Assembly (NCBI RefSeq): GCF_016427505.1
Contig: NZ_JAELXS010000001.1
Span: 558,001-622,000 of the forward strand
Reading direction: 5' to 3'
Source of the DNA: Sphingomonas mollis
Lineage (GTDB): Bacteria; Pseudomonadota; Alphaproteobacteria; Sphingomonadales; Sphingomonadaceae
DNA length: 64,000 nt
A program made the position numbers and the translations under genes. Within the stretch, counting starts at the first letter, position 1, and each line of letters begins with the position of its first letter. Positions 53,534 through 62,149 of the stretch are shown piece after piece. The notes under the pieces are model-generated. The model searched no databases. It saw only the letters and a program-made list of their open reading frames with translations, and was not told the DNA's origin.

Positions 53534-54019
53534 TCAGCCAAATTGGTTAAGGATGGGTTCGCGCAGGGTCAGAATGCCCGCGATGGCGATAGCCACCCCG
53601 TACGGCACCTCCACCGCACCCGCCGGATCGCCCCGCTTCAACCGCCGCTCGACGATCATCGCCAGCGTCACCGCGCCACCGGCCAGCGACATCACGACCA
53701 GCATCGTCACGAACAGGTGCAGCGGCAGCCACAGGCTCAGCGCCGCGATCAGCTTCACGTCGCCGCCGCCCATCGCCCCGATGTGGAATGCGAACGCGAA
53801 TACGCCCAGCGCCGCCAGCGACAGCGCCAGTTGCAGCGGCACACCCGGCCACAGCGTCGCACCATTCGCCCACCACCATAAGGGCGCCAGCAGCACCAGC
53901 GCCGCGCTCTTGCGGTTGGCGATCTCGCGCGTGCGGGCATCTTCTATCCCCGCCGATAACAGCAGGGCGACGGCGACCAGCACCAGCGCGATCCGAACGA
54001 AATCCCATTCCATGGCCAT
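53534..54019 (-). CDS. cpaA: CpaA/TadV prepilin peptidase
   Basis: This 161-residue membrane protein is a minimal type IV prepilin peptidase (A24 family) with the two aspartates in IEDARTREIANRKS (first) and the GGGDVKLIAALSLW motif (second, GxGDxK). It cleaves and processes Flp-type prepilins. No pilin gene lies beside it, unlike most Tad loci: the 44 bp to the divergent oxidoreductase gene hold nothing more. Confidence 0.92.
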   Translation of the reverse strand: MAMEWDFVRIALVLVAVALLLSAGIEDARTREIANRKSAALVLLAPLWWWANGATLWPGVPLQLALSLAALGVFAFAFHIGAMGGGDVKLIAALSLWLPLHLFVTMLVVMSLAGGAVTLAMIVERRLKRGDPAGAVEVPYGVAIAIAGILTLREPILNQFG

Positions 54020-54063
54020 GCGGTGTAGACGGCAGGGCTTGCGAAACCGTAACCGGACATTCG

Positions 54064-55182
54064 ATGACCGATCACCCCGTCCTCAACCCTGGTAACGGCG
54101 GCCGATACGACGTCGCGATCGCCGGTGGCGGCATCGCCGGCGCCAGCCTCGCCGCCGCGCTCGCGCCGCATGCTCGCGTCGTGGTGCTGGAATCCGAATC
54201 GACCCCCGGTCTCCATGCGACCGGGCGATCGGCGGCGTTCTGGTCGGAAACCTATGGCGGCCCGGCGATCCAGCCGTTGACCACGGCATCGGGGGCGGCG
54301 TTGCGCGACGGCGGTTTTCTCGAGTCGCTGGGATCGCTGCATATCGGCCGTGCGAGCGACTCGGTGGCGGCGGCGGCGTTCCTCGACGAATTCCGCGACA
54401 GCCCCGTCGCGCTCGAACCGGTCGATCCGCACGCCCATGTTACCGGCCTGCGCGACGACTGGACGATCGGTATCTGGGAACCGAGCTGCGCCTATATCGA
54501 CGTCGCCGGGCTCCACGCTCATTATCTGGCACAGGCACGCCGCGCCGGGACGGCGATCGTCACCGATGCCGGCGTGCAATCGGCGGCCCGTCAGGATGGA
54601 CAATGGTCGATCGAGACGCCCGCCGGCCGCTTCATCGCCCCCGTGCTGGTCAACGCCGCTGGTGCCTGGGCGGACGTGGTGGCCATACGCTGCGGCGTCC
54701 GGCCGATCGGAATCCGGCCCTATCGCCGCACGATGGTGCAATTGCGCACCGATCCCGCACCGCCAGCCGGCCTGCCGCATGTCGCCGACATCGCCGGCGG
54801 CTTCTATTTCAAACCCGAATCGGGCGGCCGTCTATGGCTGTCGCCGCATGACGAAATCCCCACCGACCCGTGCGACGCCGCGCCGGAAGAAATCGACGTC
54901 GCCATCGCGATCGATCGGTTGCAGGGCGCGGTCGATTGGCGGATCGAGGGGGTGGAACATCGCTGGGCCGGCCTGCGCAGCTTCGCGCCCGATCGTCGCC
55001 CCGTCTATGGCTTTGCCGAACCCGGCTTTTTCTGGTGCGCGGGGCAGGGGGGCTTCGGTATCCAGACCGCGCCGGCCGCTGCGACGCTCGCGGCGGCGCT
55101 GATACTGGGGCGATCGCCTGACCTGCCCGGCGTCGATCCCGCCTGCTATGCGCCGGGCCGGTTCGTTGATAGCATCCGCTGA
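54064..55182 (+). CDS. FAD-dependent oxidoreductase (DAO family)
   Basis: This 372-residue protein has the FAD-binding Rossmann motif DVAIAGGGIAGASLAAALAP with GGGIAGAS at residues 21-28, followed by VVVLESESTPGLHATGRSAAF. A C-terminal GGFYFKPESGGRLWLSPHDE and FFWCAGQGGFGIQTAPAAA complete the D-amino-acid-oxidase fold, closest in feel to D-arginine or other amino-acid dehydrogenases. Substrate unknown. The frame is open upstream through cpaA, but the ATG at 54064 is the natural start. It shares a 44-bp divergent promoter region with cpaA. Confidence 0.86.
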   Translation: MTDHPVLNPGNGGRYDVAIAGGGIAGASLAAALAPHARVVVLESESTPGLHATGRSAAFWSETYGGPAIQPLTTASGAALRDGGFLESLGSLHIGRASDSVAAAAFLDEFRDSPVALEPVDPHAHVTGLRDDWTIGIWEPSCAYIDVAGLHAHYLAQARRAGTAIVTDAGVQSAARQDGQWSIETPAGRFIAPVLVNAAGAWADVVAIRCGVRPIGIRPYRRTMVQLRTDPAPPAGLPHVADIAGGFYFKPESGGRLWLSPHDEIPTDPCDAAPEEIDVAIAIDRLQGAVDWRIEGVEHRWAGLRSFAPDRRPVYGFAEPGFFWCAGQGGFGIQTAPAAATLAAALILGRSPDLPGVDPACYAPGRFVDSIR

Positions 55183-55206
55183 TCCGGCAAGAGCAGGAGA
55201 GCAACG

Positions 55207-55380
55207 ATGGCGCATAAATTCGTGATCGAGCAGAACAAGGCTGGCGAGTATGTCGCCAAGTTCAAATACAACAGCGAAACGATCTTCTGGACCGAAGGCT
55301 ATACCAGCAAGGCCGGCGCCCGGAATGCCATCGCCTCCGTCCTGAAAAACGGTCCGGAGGCTCCGGTCGAAGAAGTATAG
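55207..55380 (+). CDS. DUF1508 (YegP-like) mini-protein
   Basis: This 57-residue ORF (ATG 55207, TAG 55378-55380) reads MAHKFVIEQNKAGEYVAKFK, with TIFWTEGYTSKAGARNAIAS in the middle. It matches one repeat of DUF1508/YegP, whose members usually carry two such units. A GAGGAGAG-like site (caggagagcaacg) lies before the ATG. It follows the oxidoreductase gene by 24 bp and may be co-transcribed. Function unknown. Confidence 0.8.
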   Translation: MAHKFVIEQNKAGEYVAKFKYNSETIFWTEGYTSKAGARNAIASVLKNGPEAPVEEV

Positions 55381-55400
55381 TCAGATGCCGGGCCAGTGAT

Positions 55401-55486
55401 CCCCGGCGGAGGCCGGGGTCCAGTTGGGAGTTCCGTCGTAGTTTATCGCAACCCTTCACCCAACTGGACCCCGGCCTCCGCCGGGG
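55401..55486. repeat. 86-bp element with a perfect 28-bp inverted repeat
   Basis: The arms 55401-55428 and 55459-55486 are perfect reverse complements (inner end CCAGTTGGG). It separates the DUF1508 gene from the convergent rnhA gene and may serve as a bidirectional terminator or a REP-type unit. Confidence 0.85.
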
Positions 55487-55526
55487 AACAATGGGCAGTT
55501 TCCGGCCTGATCGACACCCCGATCGC

Positions 55527-55973
55527 TTACCCCCGCCCGGCCACCACCGCCGCATCGGACGCCAGCTTGTCGACCCGCTCGTTATCCGGGTGGCCGGCAT
55601 GGCCCTTCACCCATTTCCAGTCGATCTTGTGCGGCTTGGCGGCATCCAGCAGCGCCTGCCACAGTTCGGCATTCTTCACCGGCTTCTTGTCCGCCGTCTT
55701 CCAGCCATTGCGCTGCCAGCCGTGGATCCACTTGGTCAGGCCGTCCATCACGTACCGGCTGTCGGTCGACAGCGTCACCGCACACGGCCGGGTCAGCGCC
55801 TTCAGTCCCTCGATCGCCGCAGTCAGTTCCATCCGGTTGTTGGTCGTGAGCTTCTCGCCGCCCGACAATTCCTTTTCCTGCCCACCGGCGCGGATCAGCG
55901 CACCCCAGCCGCCCGGACCCGGATTACCCTTGCACGCACCATCCGTCGCGATTTCAACCGGCATCAAATTCAT
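55527..55973 (-). CDS. rnhA: ribonuclease HI
   Basis: RNase HI removes RNA from RNA-DNA hybrids. The protein (about 148 residues) has the catalytic residues in order: Asp in [17 protein letters not shown], Glu in [13 protein letters not shown], Asp in [10 protein letters not shown], and the last Asp in the C-terminal NERVDKLAS. Starts at 55973 and 55964 both overlap the end of thrB; I give the longer of these. Co-transcribed with thrB. Confidence 0.93.
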   Translation of the reverse strand: MNLMPVEIATDGACKGNPGPGGWGALIRAGGQEKELSGGEKLTTNNRMELTAAIEGLKALTRPCAVTLSTDSRYVMDGLTKWIHGWQRNGWKTADKKPVKNAELWQALLDAAKPHKIDWKWVKGHAGHPDNERVDKLASDAAVVAGRG

Positions 55974-56910
55974 TGTCCCGTTCATACCAATCAAGCCGCC
56001 GCGCATAGGCGAGGGGGTCCTTGCGTGTCACCAGCGCATCGGCCGGCGTATTCAGCCAGTCCCACGCCCGTGTCAGCAGGAACCGCAGGCAAGCCCCCCG
56101 CGCCAGCACCGGCAACGCCGCCCGCTCCGCTACCGACAGCCCGAACGCCTCGTCATAGCCCTCGACCAGCGCGCGGCCGACCGCCGGGTCCAGTGGCTCG
56201 CCCGCCGGATCGAACGCCCAGGCCGAATGCATCACCGCCAGATCGTACGCCCGCACGTCGGTGCAGGCGAAATAGAAATCGATCAGCCCCGTCACCCGAT
56301 CGTTCAACATCAGGACGTTGTCGGGAAACAGATCGGCATGGATCACGCTGACGGGCAGGTCCCGCGGCCAGTCCTGCTCCACCGCCGCCAGCGCGCGATC
56401 GACCCGATCGTACAGCCCCGCCTGAATCGTATCGAGCGACCGTCCGCACCGCTCCAGCAGGGGCCGCCAGTCATCGATGCCCAGCGTATTGGGCCGTCCG
56501 CCGTCGAAGCTCGCCAGACTGCGATGCATCACCCCCATCGCCGCCGCCGCCGCCCGCGCCTGCGCTGCAGTCGGTCGCGTCACCGACACGCCCGACAGGA
56601 ATTCGATCAGGCAGGCAGGCCGCCCCTCCAGTTCCTGGATCACCCGGCCGTCGCGATCGGGCAACCCGCGCGGCACCAGATTGCCGTCGCCCGCCAGATG
56701 GTCGAGCATCGCGAAGAAGAATGGCAGATCGTCCGCCGCCACCCGCTTCTCGTACAGCGTCAGGATGAAGCGCCCGGTCGTCGTATCGACCAGATAATTG
56801 GAATTCTCGACCCCCTCCGCGATCCCCTTTGCCGACGCCAGCGCGCCATGATCGTAGCGCGACAGAAATGCCGTCAGCGCCTCGGCCGACACCTGCGTAT
56901 AAACAGCCAT
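55954..56910 (-). CDS. thrB: homoserine kinase (ThrB, APH-fold type)
   Basis: This 318-residue enzyme phosphorylates homoserine in threonine synthesis. It belongs to the aminoglycoside-phosphotransferase-fold homoserine kinases found in alphaproteobacteria, not the GHMP type. Visible are the N-terminal [21 protein letters not shown], the catalytic loop [13 protein letters not shown] and the metal-binding [11 protein letters not shown]. The 3' end overlaps rnhA. Confidence 0.93.
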   Translation of the reverse strand: MAVYTQVSAEALTAFLSRYDHGALASAKGIAEGVENSNYLVDTTTGRFILTLYEKRVAADDLPFFFAMLDHLAGDGNLVPRGLPDRDGRVIQELEGRPACLIEFLSGVSVTRPTAAQARAAAAAMGVMHRSLASFDGGRPNTLGIDDWRPLLERCGRSLDTIQAGLYDRVDRALAAVEQDWPRDLPVSVIHADLFPDNVLMLNDRVTGLIDFYFACTDVRAYDLAVMHSAWAFDPAGEPLDPAVGRALVEGYDEAFGLSVAERAALPVLARGACLRFLLTRAWDWLNTPADALVTRKDPLAYARRLDWYERDNEFDAG

Positions 56911-56956
56911 CGCTTAGTCTAAGCCTCTGATCGATGGTTCAGAACACCTACCCCCC

Positions 56957-57051
56957 CCGTCATTCCCGCGAAGGCGGGGATCCATAAACTCCGAACCCTG
57001 CAATTTTCATGGTCCCGGGATTATGGATTCCCGCCTTCGCGGGAATGACGG
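56957..57051. repeat. 95-bp element with 31-bp inverted repeats (one mismatch)
   Basis: The arms 56957-56987 and 57021-57051 (core TCATTCCCGCGAAGGCGGG) are reverse complements except for one base. This motif is a well-known dispersed REP-like unit in proteobacteria. It separates thrB and ispH, both minus strand. Confidence 0.85.
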
Positions 57052-57059
57052 TAAATAAA

Positions 57060-58022
57060 TTAGGCCGCCGCCGCTTCCAGCCCGCGCGGCAGCTTGAACG
57101 CGATCGTCTCACGCGTCGTCTCTTCCTCGCGCTCGGACACCACGAACCGCTCCGACAGCCGCTCCACCAGTTCGCGCACCAGCAGTTCGGGCGCGGAGGC
57201 TCCCGCGGTCAGGCCCAATGTCCCGACGCCGTCCAGAAACGCCCAGTCGAGATCGGCCGCCCGCTGGATCAGCTTGGCCCGAATCCCCTCGCGCTCGGCG
57301 ACCTCGACCAGCCGCACGGAGTTCGACGAATTGGGCGCGCCGATCACCAGCATCGCATCGCACTGCGCCGCGATCGCCTTCACCGCCGCCTGCCGATTAG
57401 ACGTGGCGTAACAGATGTCCTCGCCCCGCGGCGCCTGCATCAAGGGAAAGCGCCGCTGCAACGTCGCCACCACGGCGGCGGTGTCGTCGACCGACAGCGT
57501 CGTCTGCGTCAGGAACGCGAGGTTGGCGGGGTCGGGCGGGGAGAACGTCTCGGCATCCGCATCCGTCTCGATCAGCGTCATGGCACCTTCCGGCACCTGT
57601 CCGAACGTGCCGATCACCTCGGGATGGCCGGCATGGCCGATGAACACGATATGCCGCCCGGCCGCGACCAGCCGCTCCGCCTGCCGGTGGACCTTCGACA
57701 CCAGCGGGCAGGTCGCGTCGAGATAATCAAGGCCCCGGTCCTGCGCCGCTGCCGGCACCGATTTCGGTACGCCATGCGCGGAGAAGACGACCGGCGCGCC
57801 GTCAGGCACCTCGTGCAGTTCCTCGACGAAAATCGCGCCCTGCGCCTTCAGCGTGTCGACCACGAACTTGTTGTGGACGATCTCGTGCCGGACATAGACG
57901 GGCGCGCCGTGCTTTTCGATCGCCAGCTCGACGATCCGGATCGCCCGGTCGACGCCGGCGCAAAAGCCGCGCGGCGCGGCGATCAGGAGGTCGAGCGGCG
58001 GCTTGGCGAAGGGCGTCTGCAT
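57060..58022 (-). CDS. ispH: 4-hydroxy-3-methylbut-2-enyl diphosphate reductase
   Basis: This last enzyme of the MEP isoprenoid pathway makes IPP and DMAPP with a 4Fe-4S cluster. The 320-residue protein has its three cluster Cys in [24 protein letters not shown] and [11 protein letters not shown], plus FSAHGVP and FIGHAGHPE. The ATG at 58022 starts the conserved region; the longer frame to 58277 overlaps the divergent lipoprotein gene. Confidence 0.95.
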   Translation of the reverse strand: MQTPFAKPPLDLLIAAPRGFCAGVDRAIRIVELAIEKHGAPVYVRHEIVHNKFVVDTLKAQGAIFVEELHEVPDGAPVVFSAHGVPKSVPAAAQDRGLDYLDATCPLVSKVHRQAERLVAAGRHIVFIGHAGHPEVIGTFGQVPEGAMTLIETDADAETFSPPDPANLAFLTQTTLSVDDTAAVVATLQRRFPLMQAPRGEDICYATSNRQAAVKAIAAQCDAMLVIGAPNSSNSVRLVEVAEREGIRAKLIQRAADLDWAFLDGVGTLGLTAGASAPELLVRELVERLSERFVVSEREEETTRETIAFKLPRGLEAAAA

Positions 58023-58128
58023 GGTGCCGGCCTTACGCGATTGCTTGCGCCCGTCCAAGCCGGTTCCTATGGCTGCGGGCAAAGGGCCAGCCGATCCGCC
58101 GGCCGCTTGCAAAAGGTATGCGTCGCCC

Positions 58129-58767
58129 GTGAAAGCCCCCCTTCTGATCGCCGCCTCCACCGCCGTCCTGCTCGCCGGCTGTGCCAGCAAGGGTGAGATC
58201 GACGCGACCGGCGGCGTCTCCGCGGTCCGTTCCGCCTGCCCGGTCGTCGGCGTGCCCGCCGGCACCGGCGACGTCACGGTCTTCGATCCGCCGACCAGTC
58301 AGGCGCAGTCCGCGATCGATCTGGTCGCGACCATGACCAACGTGCGCGGCACCTGCGCCGATGCGACCGACGACATCGTCACCACCGTCAGCTTCGACGT
58401 GCAGGCCCGCCGCCTGCGCACCGACGGCGCCCGCGACGTGCAACTGCCCTATTACATCGCGGTCGTCCGCGGCGGCACCAACCCCGTCGCCAAGCGCGTT
58501 AGCACGATCCAGCTGCATTTCGACGCCGGTCAGGCCCGTGCGCAGGCCAGCGGCACCGCCACCACCACCGTCTCCCGCGCTGCCGCGACGCTGCCGCCCG
58601 AGGTGCGCGAGCGCCTGACCCGCCGGCGCAAGGCCGGCGACGACGATGCCGCCGTCGATCCGCTGACCCAGCCCGAGGTACGCAAGGCTGTCCTTTCCGC
58701 CAGTTTCGAGGCGCTGGTCGGCTTCCAGCTCAACGAAGCGCAACTGCGCTATAATGTGACGCGATAA
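58129..58767 (+). CDS. lipoprotein of unknown function
   Basis: This 212-residue protein has a short signal and lipobox (AVLLAGC). The mature part has three further Cys ([16 protein letters not shown]) and alternating beta-type segments ([29 protein letters not shown]). It ends [16 protein letters not shown]. No named family recognised. The start is GTG with AAAGG 12 bases upstream; the short ATG frame at 58118 stops at once. Single-gene unit ahead of the gcv operon. Confidence 0.65.
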   Translation: MKAPLLIAASTAVLLAGCASKGEIDATGGVSAVRSACPVVGVPAGTGDVTVFDPPTSQAQSAIDLVATMTNVRGTCADATDDIVTTVSFDVQARRLRTDGARDVQLPYYIAVVRGGTNPVAKRVSTIQLHFDAGQARAQASGTATTTVSRAAATLPPEVRERLTRRRKAGDDDAAVDPLTQPEVRKAVLSASFEALVGFQLNEAQLRYNVTR

Positions 58768-59089
58768 GGCAAGTTACACGATCCCCGATTGACTAAACCG
58801 GCGGGGCTGGCCAGAGCCGGTCCCGTCGATGCCCCGCGCGGGAGAGACCCCGGACTTGATCCGGGGCGCCGAAGGAGCAACCGCCCCGGAATCTCTCAGG
58901 CACCAGGGACCGCGCGAGGATATACGACACTCTGGAAAGCGCCGCTGACCTTTCAGGTCGATGGCCACCGAAGGGGTAAGCCGCGCGTCCGTCAGACACG
59001 CCGGCGAAAGCTCTCAGGTCCCGTGACAGAGGGGGTTCGGATCGATCGCGGGCGTCCCGCCGTCGTCCGCCCTTTTTGGAGACGGTACC
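58768..59089. other. leader region of the gcv operon
   Basis: This 322-bp gap holds the tandem glycine riboswitch (58834-59035) and the gcvT ribosome-binding site (GGAG near 59078). No gene is visible. Confidence 0.85.
58834..59035 (+). promoter_or_regulatory. tandem glycine riboswitch
   Basis: Two glycine aptamers lie in series. The first (about 58834-58918) has GGGAGAGACC, CGCCGAAGGAGCAA and ATCTCTCAGG with CACCAGGGACC. The second (about 58929-59035) has CACCGAAGGGGTAAG, GCGAAAGCTCTCAGG and a closing ACAGAGGGG. They show the family's CGCCGAAGGRGCAA and CTCTCAGG hallmarks. Cooperative glycine binding turns on the downstream gcv genes in this family. Aptamer limits are approximate. Confidence 0.93.
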
Positions 59090-60280
59090 ATGAGCGACCT
59101 ACCAGCCGACACGCTCCTCAACGTCGAAGATGCACCCGAAGATCAGGAAGAGCCGCAGCTCCTCCCGCTCGACGCGTGGCACCGCGCCCATGGTGGCCGC
59201 ATGGTCCCGTTCGCCGGCTATATCATGCCCGTCCAGTATGAGGGCATCATGGCCGAGCATCTTTGGTGCCGCGAGAATGCCGGCCTGTTCGACGTCAGCC
59301 ATATGGGCCAGCTCGTCTTCACCGGCGACGGCGTCGATCCGGCGCAGGCGCTCGAAGCCGTTCTTCCCGGCGACATCACCGGTCTCGGCCAGAACCGCAT
59401 GCGCTATTCGCTGCTGCTGAACGAAGAGGGCGGCGTGCTCGACGACCTGATGGTCACCCGCCGCGCCGGCGAGGAAGGCACCGACGAAATCTACGTCGTC
59501 GTCAACGGGGCGACCAAATACGACGATATCGGCCACTTCCTCGATTCGATGTCCGACGACATCACCATCAACCTGCGGGACGAACAGGCGCTGCTCGCGG
59601 TGCAGGGTCCCAAGGCGGTCGACGCCGTCTCGCGCCTGATCCCCGGCGTCGAAGCGCTGGTGTTCATGACCGCCGGCGCGTTCGAATGGAATGGCACGCC
59701 GCTGTGGATCAGCCGCTCGGGCTATACCGGCGAGGACGGCGTCGAAATTTCGATCCCCGCCGAACACGCCGCCGCCTTCGCCGACGCGATCTGTGCCGAA
59801 CCCGAAGTGAAGCCGATCGGCCTCGGCGCCCGCGACTCGCTTCGGCTGGAGGCGGGCCTGCCGCTCTACGGTCACGATCTCGATCCCGAGACGACGCCGG
59901 TCATGGCCGATCTCGGTTTCGCCCTGTCGAAGCGCCGCCGCGAGGCCGGTGATTTCGCCGGTGCCGCCCGCATCCTCGCCGAGCGCGAATCCGGCCCCGC
60001 CGTGAAGCGCGTCGGCCTGATCGTCACCGGCCGCCAGCCGGTGCGTGAGGGCGCGTCCGTCGTCGCCGAGGACGGCTCGGTCATCGGCCGCGTCACCTCC
60101 GGCGGCTTCGCCCCGACGCTCGGCGCACCGATCGCCATGGCCTATGTCCCCGCCGCCCTCGCGATCGTCGGCACCGCCGTCCGCCTGATCCAGCGCGGCA
60201 AGGTCCACGATGCGACCGTGTCGGCGATGCCGTTCGTTCCCCATCGCTACGTCCGCCAATCCACCAAGACTGGAGCCTGA
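59090..60280 (+). CDS. gcvT: glycine cleavage system T protein (aminomethyltransferase)
   Basis: GcvT releases ammonia and passes the methylene group to tetrahydrofolate. The 396-residue protein has LPLDAWHRAHGGRMVPFAGY, the folate-site GLFDVSHMGQ, and SRSGYTGEDGVEI. An N-terminal extension of about 25 acidic residues precedes the conserved domain (MSDLPADTLLNVEDAPEDQE). First gene of gcvT-H-PA-PB, controlled by the glycine riboswitch. Confidence 0.96.
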   Translation: MSDLPADTLLNVEDAPEDQEEPQLLPLDAWHRAHGGRMVPFAGYIMPVQYEGIMAEHLWCRENAGLFDVSHMGQLVFTGDGVDPAQALEAVLPGDITGLGQNRMRYSLLLNEEGGVLDDLMVTRRAGEEGTDEIYVVVNGATKYDDIGHFLDSMSDDITINLRDEQALLAVQGPKAVDAVSRLIPGVEALVFMTAGAFEWNGTPLWISRSGYTGEDGVEISIPAEHAAAFADAICAEPEVKPIGLGARDSLRLEAGLPLYGHDLDPETTPVMADLGFALSKRRREAGDFAGAARILAERESGPAVKRVGLIVTGRQPVREGASVVAEDGSVIGRVTSGGFAPTLGAPIAMAYVPAALAIVGTAVRLIQRGKVHDATVSAMPFVPHRYVRQSTKTGA

Positions 60281-60283
60281 AGA

Positions 60284-60652
60284 ATGCGCTATTTCACCGA
60301 GGATCATGAGTGGATCGACGTCGAGGGTGCGATCGGCACCGTCGGCATTTCGAACTATGCCCAGAGCCAGCTCGGCGACATCGTGTTCGTCGACGTGCCC
60401 GCCGATGGCCGCGAACTGGCCAAGGGCGACGAAGCCGCCGTCGTCGAATCGGTGAAGGCCGCGTCGGACGTCTATTCGCCCGTCTCCGGCGCCGTGATCG
60501 AAGGCAATCCGGCACTCGCCGACTCGCCCGATCTGGTGAACTCGGACGCCGAAGGCGAAGGCTGGTTCTTCCGCATCACGCTGTCGGACGAAGGCGAACT
60601 GGACAGCCTGATGGAAGAGGCCGCCTACGAAGCCTTCGTCGCCAAGCTCTAA
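60284..60652 (+). CDS. gcvH: glycine cleavage system H protein
   Basis: This 122-residue lipoyl carrier shuttles the aminomethyl group between P and T. The lipoyl lysine lies in [17 protein letters not shown], modified by the LipB encoded earlier in the window. It begins 3 bp after gcvT. The segment [20 protein letters not shown] is the family N-terminus. Confidence 0.97.
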   Translation: MRYFTEDHEWIDVEGAIGTVGISNYAQSQLGDIVFVDVPADGRELAKGDEAAVVESVKAASDVYSPVSGAVIEGNPALADSPDLVNSDAEGEGWFFRITLSDEGELDSLMEEAAYEAFVAKL

Positions 60653-60660
60653 ACCTTCTT

Positions 60661-60783
60661 CCCCCCTCCCGCTCGCGGGAGGGGTCGGGGGTGGGCAGTG
60701 CTCGACGGCGAAAGCCGAAACGAGCGCGTCCCGTACCCCAAAAACGCCCACCCCCAGCCCCTCCCGTCAGCGGGAAGGGAGGA
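60661..60783. repeat. palindromic repeat element between gcvH and gcvPA
   Basis: The element has a left hairpin of arms CCCCTCCCGC/GCGGGAGGGG (60663-60684), identical to that inside glyS, and a right hairpin CCCCTCCCG-TCAG-CGGGAAGGG (60758-60779). GGGTGGGC and GCCCACCC pair across the interior. Its right end supplies the gcvPA ribosome-binding site. Confidence 0.85.
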
Positions 60784-60790
60784 GCACGAA

Positions 60791-62149
60791 ATGCGCTACC
60801 TGCCGCTCACCCAGCCCGACCGCGACGCGATGCTTGACGTCATCGGCGCCGACACGATCGACGCGCTGTTCGTCGATGTGCCCAAAGACGCCCGCCTCGA
60901 CGGTCCCGTCCGCGACCTGCCGAACCACGCGTCCGAACTGGCGGTCGAACGGCACATGACCGCGCTCGCCCGCAAGAACACCGTGGCGGGCGAAGTGCCG
61001 TTCTTCCTAGGCTGCGGCGCGTATCGCCATCACGTGCCGGCCTCGGTCGATCACCTGATCCAGCGCGGCGAATTCCTGACCGCCTATACGCCGTACCAGC
61101 CGGAAATCGCGCAGGGCACGCTTCAGATGCTCTTCGAATTCCAGACCCAGGTCGCCCGCCTGCTCGGCACCGACGTGGCGAACGCCTCGATGTACGACGG
61201 CTCGACCGCCTGCTGGGAAGCGATCGGCATGGCCCGGCGCATCACCCGCAAGGGCAAGGCGATCCTGTCGTCGGGCCTGCATCCGCATTATGTGTCGGTC
61301 GCCAGGACGATGGCGAAATATACCGGCGACGTGCTCGACACGACCACGCCGTGGCTCGTCCCCGACATGGATATCGACCGGCTGATCGGCGCGATCGATG
61401 ACGATACGTCGTGCGTCGTCGTCCAGTATCCCGACATCCTCGGCCGCATCGCCGACCTGAGGCCGCTGGCGGACGCCGCCCATGCGAAGAAGGCGCTGCT
61501 GATCGTCGTCGTCACCGAACCCGTCGCGCTTGGCGCGCTGAAGTCGCCCGGCGAGATGGACGCCGATATCGTGGTGGGCGAGGGGCAGTCGCTCGGCGTC
61601 GGCCTGCAATTCGGCGGGCCCTATGTCGGCCTGTTCGGCTGCAAGGACAAATATGTCCGTCAGATGCCCGGCCGCCTGTGCGGCGAAACGGTAGACGCGG
61701 ACGGCCGCCGCGGCTTCGTGCTCACGCTGTCGACGCGTGAGCAGCATATCCGTCGCGAAAAGGCGACGTCGAACATCTGCACCAACTCCGGCCTTTGCGC
61801 GCTGGCCTTCTCGATCCACATGACACTGCTGGGTGAGGCTGGTCTCCGCCAACTGGCCGAGGTCAATCACGCCGGCGCGGTCGCTGCCGCGATACGCCTT
61901 TCGCAAATTCCCGGCGTCGAGCTGGTCAACACCGGTTTCTTCAACGAATTCACGCTGAAGCTGCCGGTCGAGGCACGCCCCGTCGTTCGCACGCTGGCCG
62001 ATCGCGGTATCCTGGCCGGCGTCTCGCTCGGCCGGCTCTATCCGGGCGAAGGCGACCTCGCCAACGGCCTCGTCGTCGCCGTCACCGAGACGACCACCGC
62101 GGAGGATGTCGAAACCCTTGCCGCCGCGCTCCAGGAGATACTGGCATGA
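60791..62149 (+). CDS. gcvPA: glycine dehydrogenase (decarboxylating) subunit 1
   Basis: Split P-protein N-terminal half, 452 residues. It shows [14 protein letters not shown], the [19 protein letters not shown] region, [23 protein letters not shown] and [15 protein letters not shown] typical of GcvPA. It pairs with GcvPB for PLP-dependent glycine decarboxylation. The ATG at 60791 is preceded by GGAGGAG that overlaps the repeat element; an ATG at 60698 would translate the repeat and is rejected. Confidence 0.96.
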   Translation: MRYLPLTQPDRDAMLDVIGADTIDALFVDVPKDARLDGPVRDLPNHASELAVERHMTALARKNTVAGEVPFFLGCGAYRHHVPASVDHLIQRGEFLTAYTPYQPEIAQGTLQMLFEFQTQVARLLGTDVANASMYDGSTACWEAIGMARRITRKGKAILSSGLHPHYVSVARTMAKYTGDVLDTTTPWLVPDMDIDRLIGAIDDDTSCVVVQYPDILGRIADLRPLADAAHAKKALLIVVVTEPVALGALKSPGEMDADIVVGEGQSLGVGLQFGGPYVGLFGCKDKYVRQMPGRLCGETVDADGRRGFVLTLSTREQHIRREKATSNICTNSGLCALAFSIHMTLLGEAGLRQLAEVNHAGAVAAAIRLSQIPGVELVNTGFFNEFTLKLPVEARPVVRTLADRGILAGVSLGRLYPGEGDLANGLVVAVTETTTAEDVETLAAALQEILA

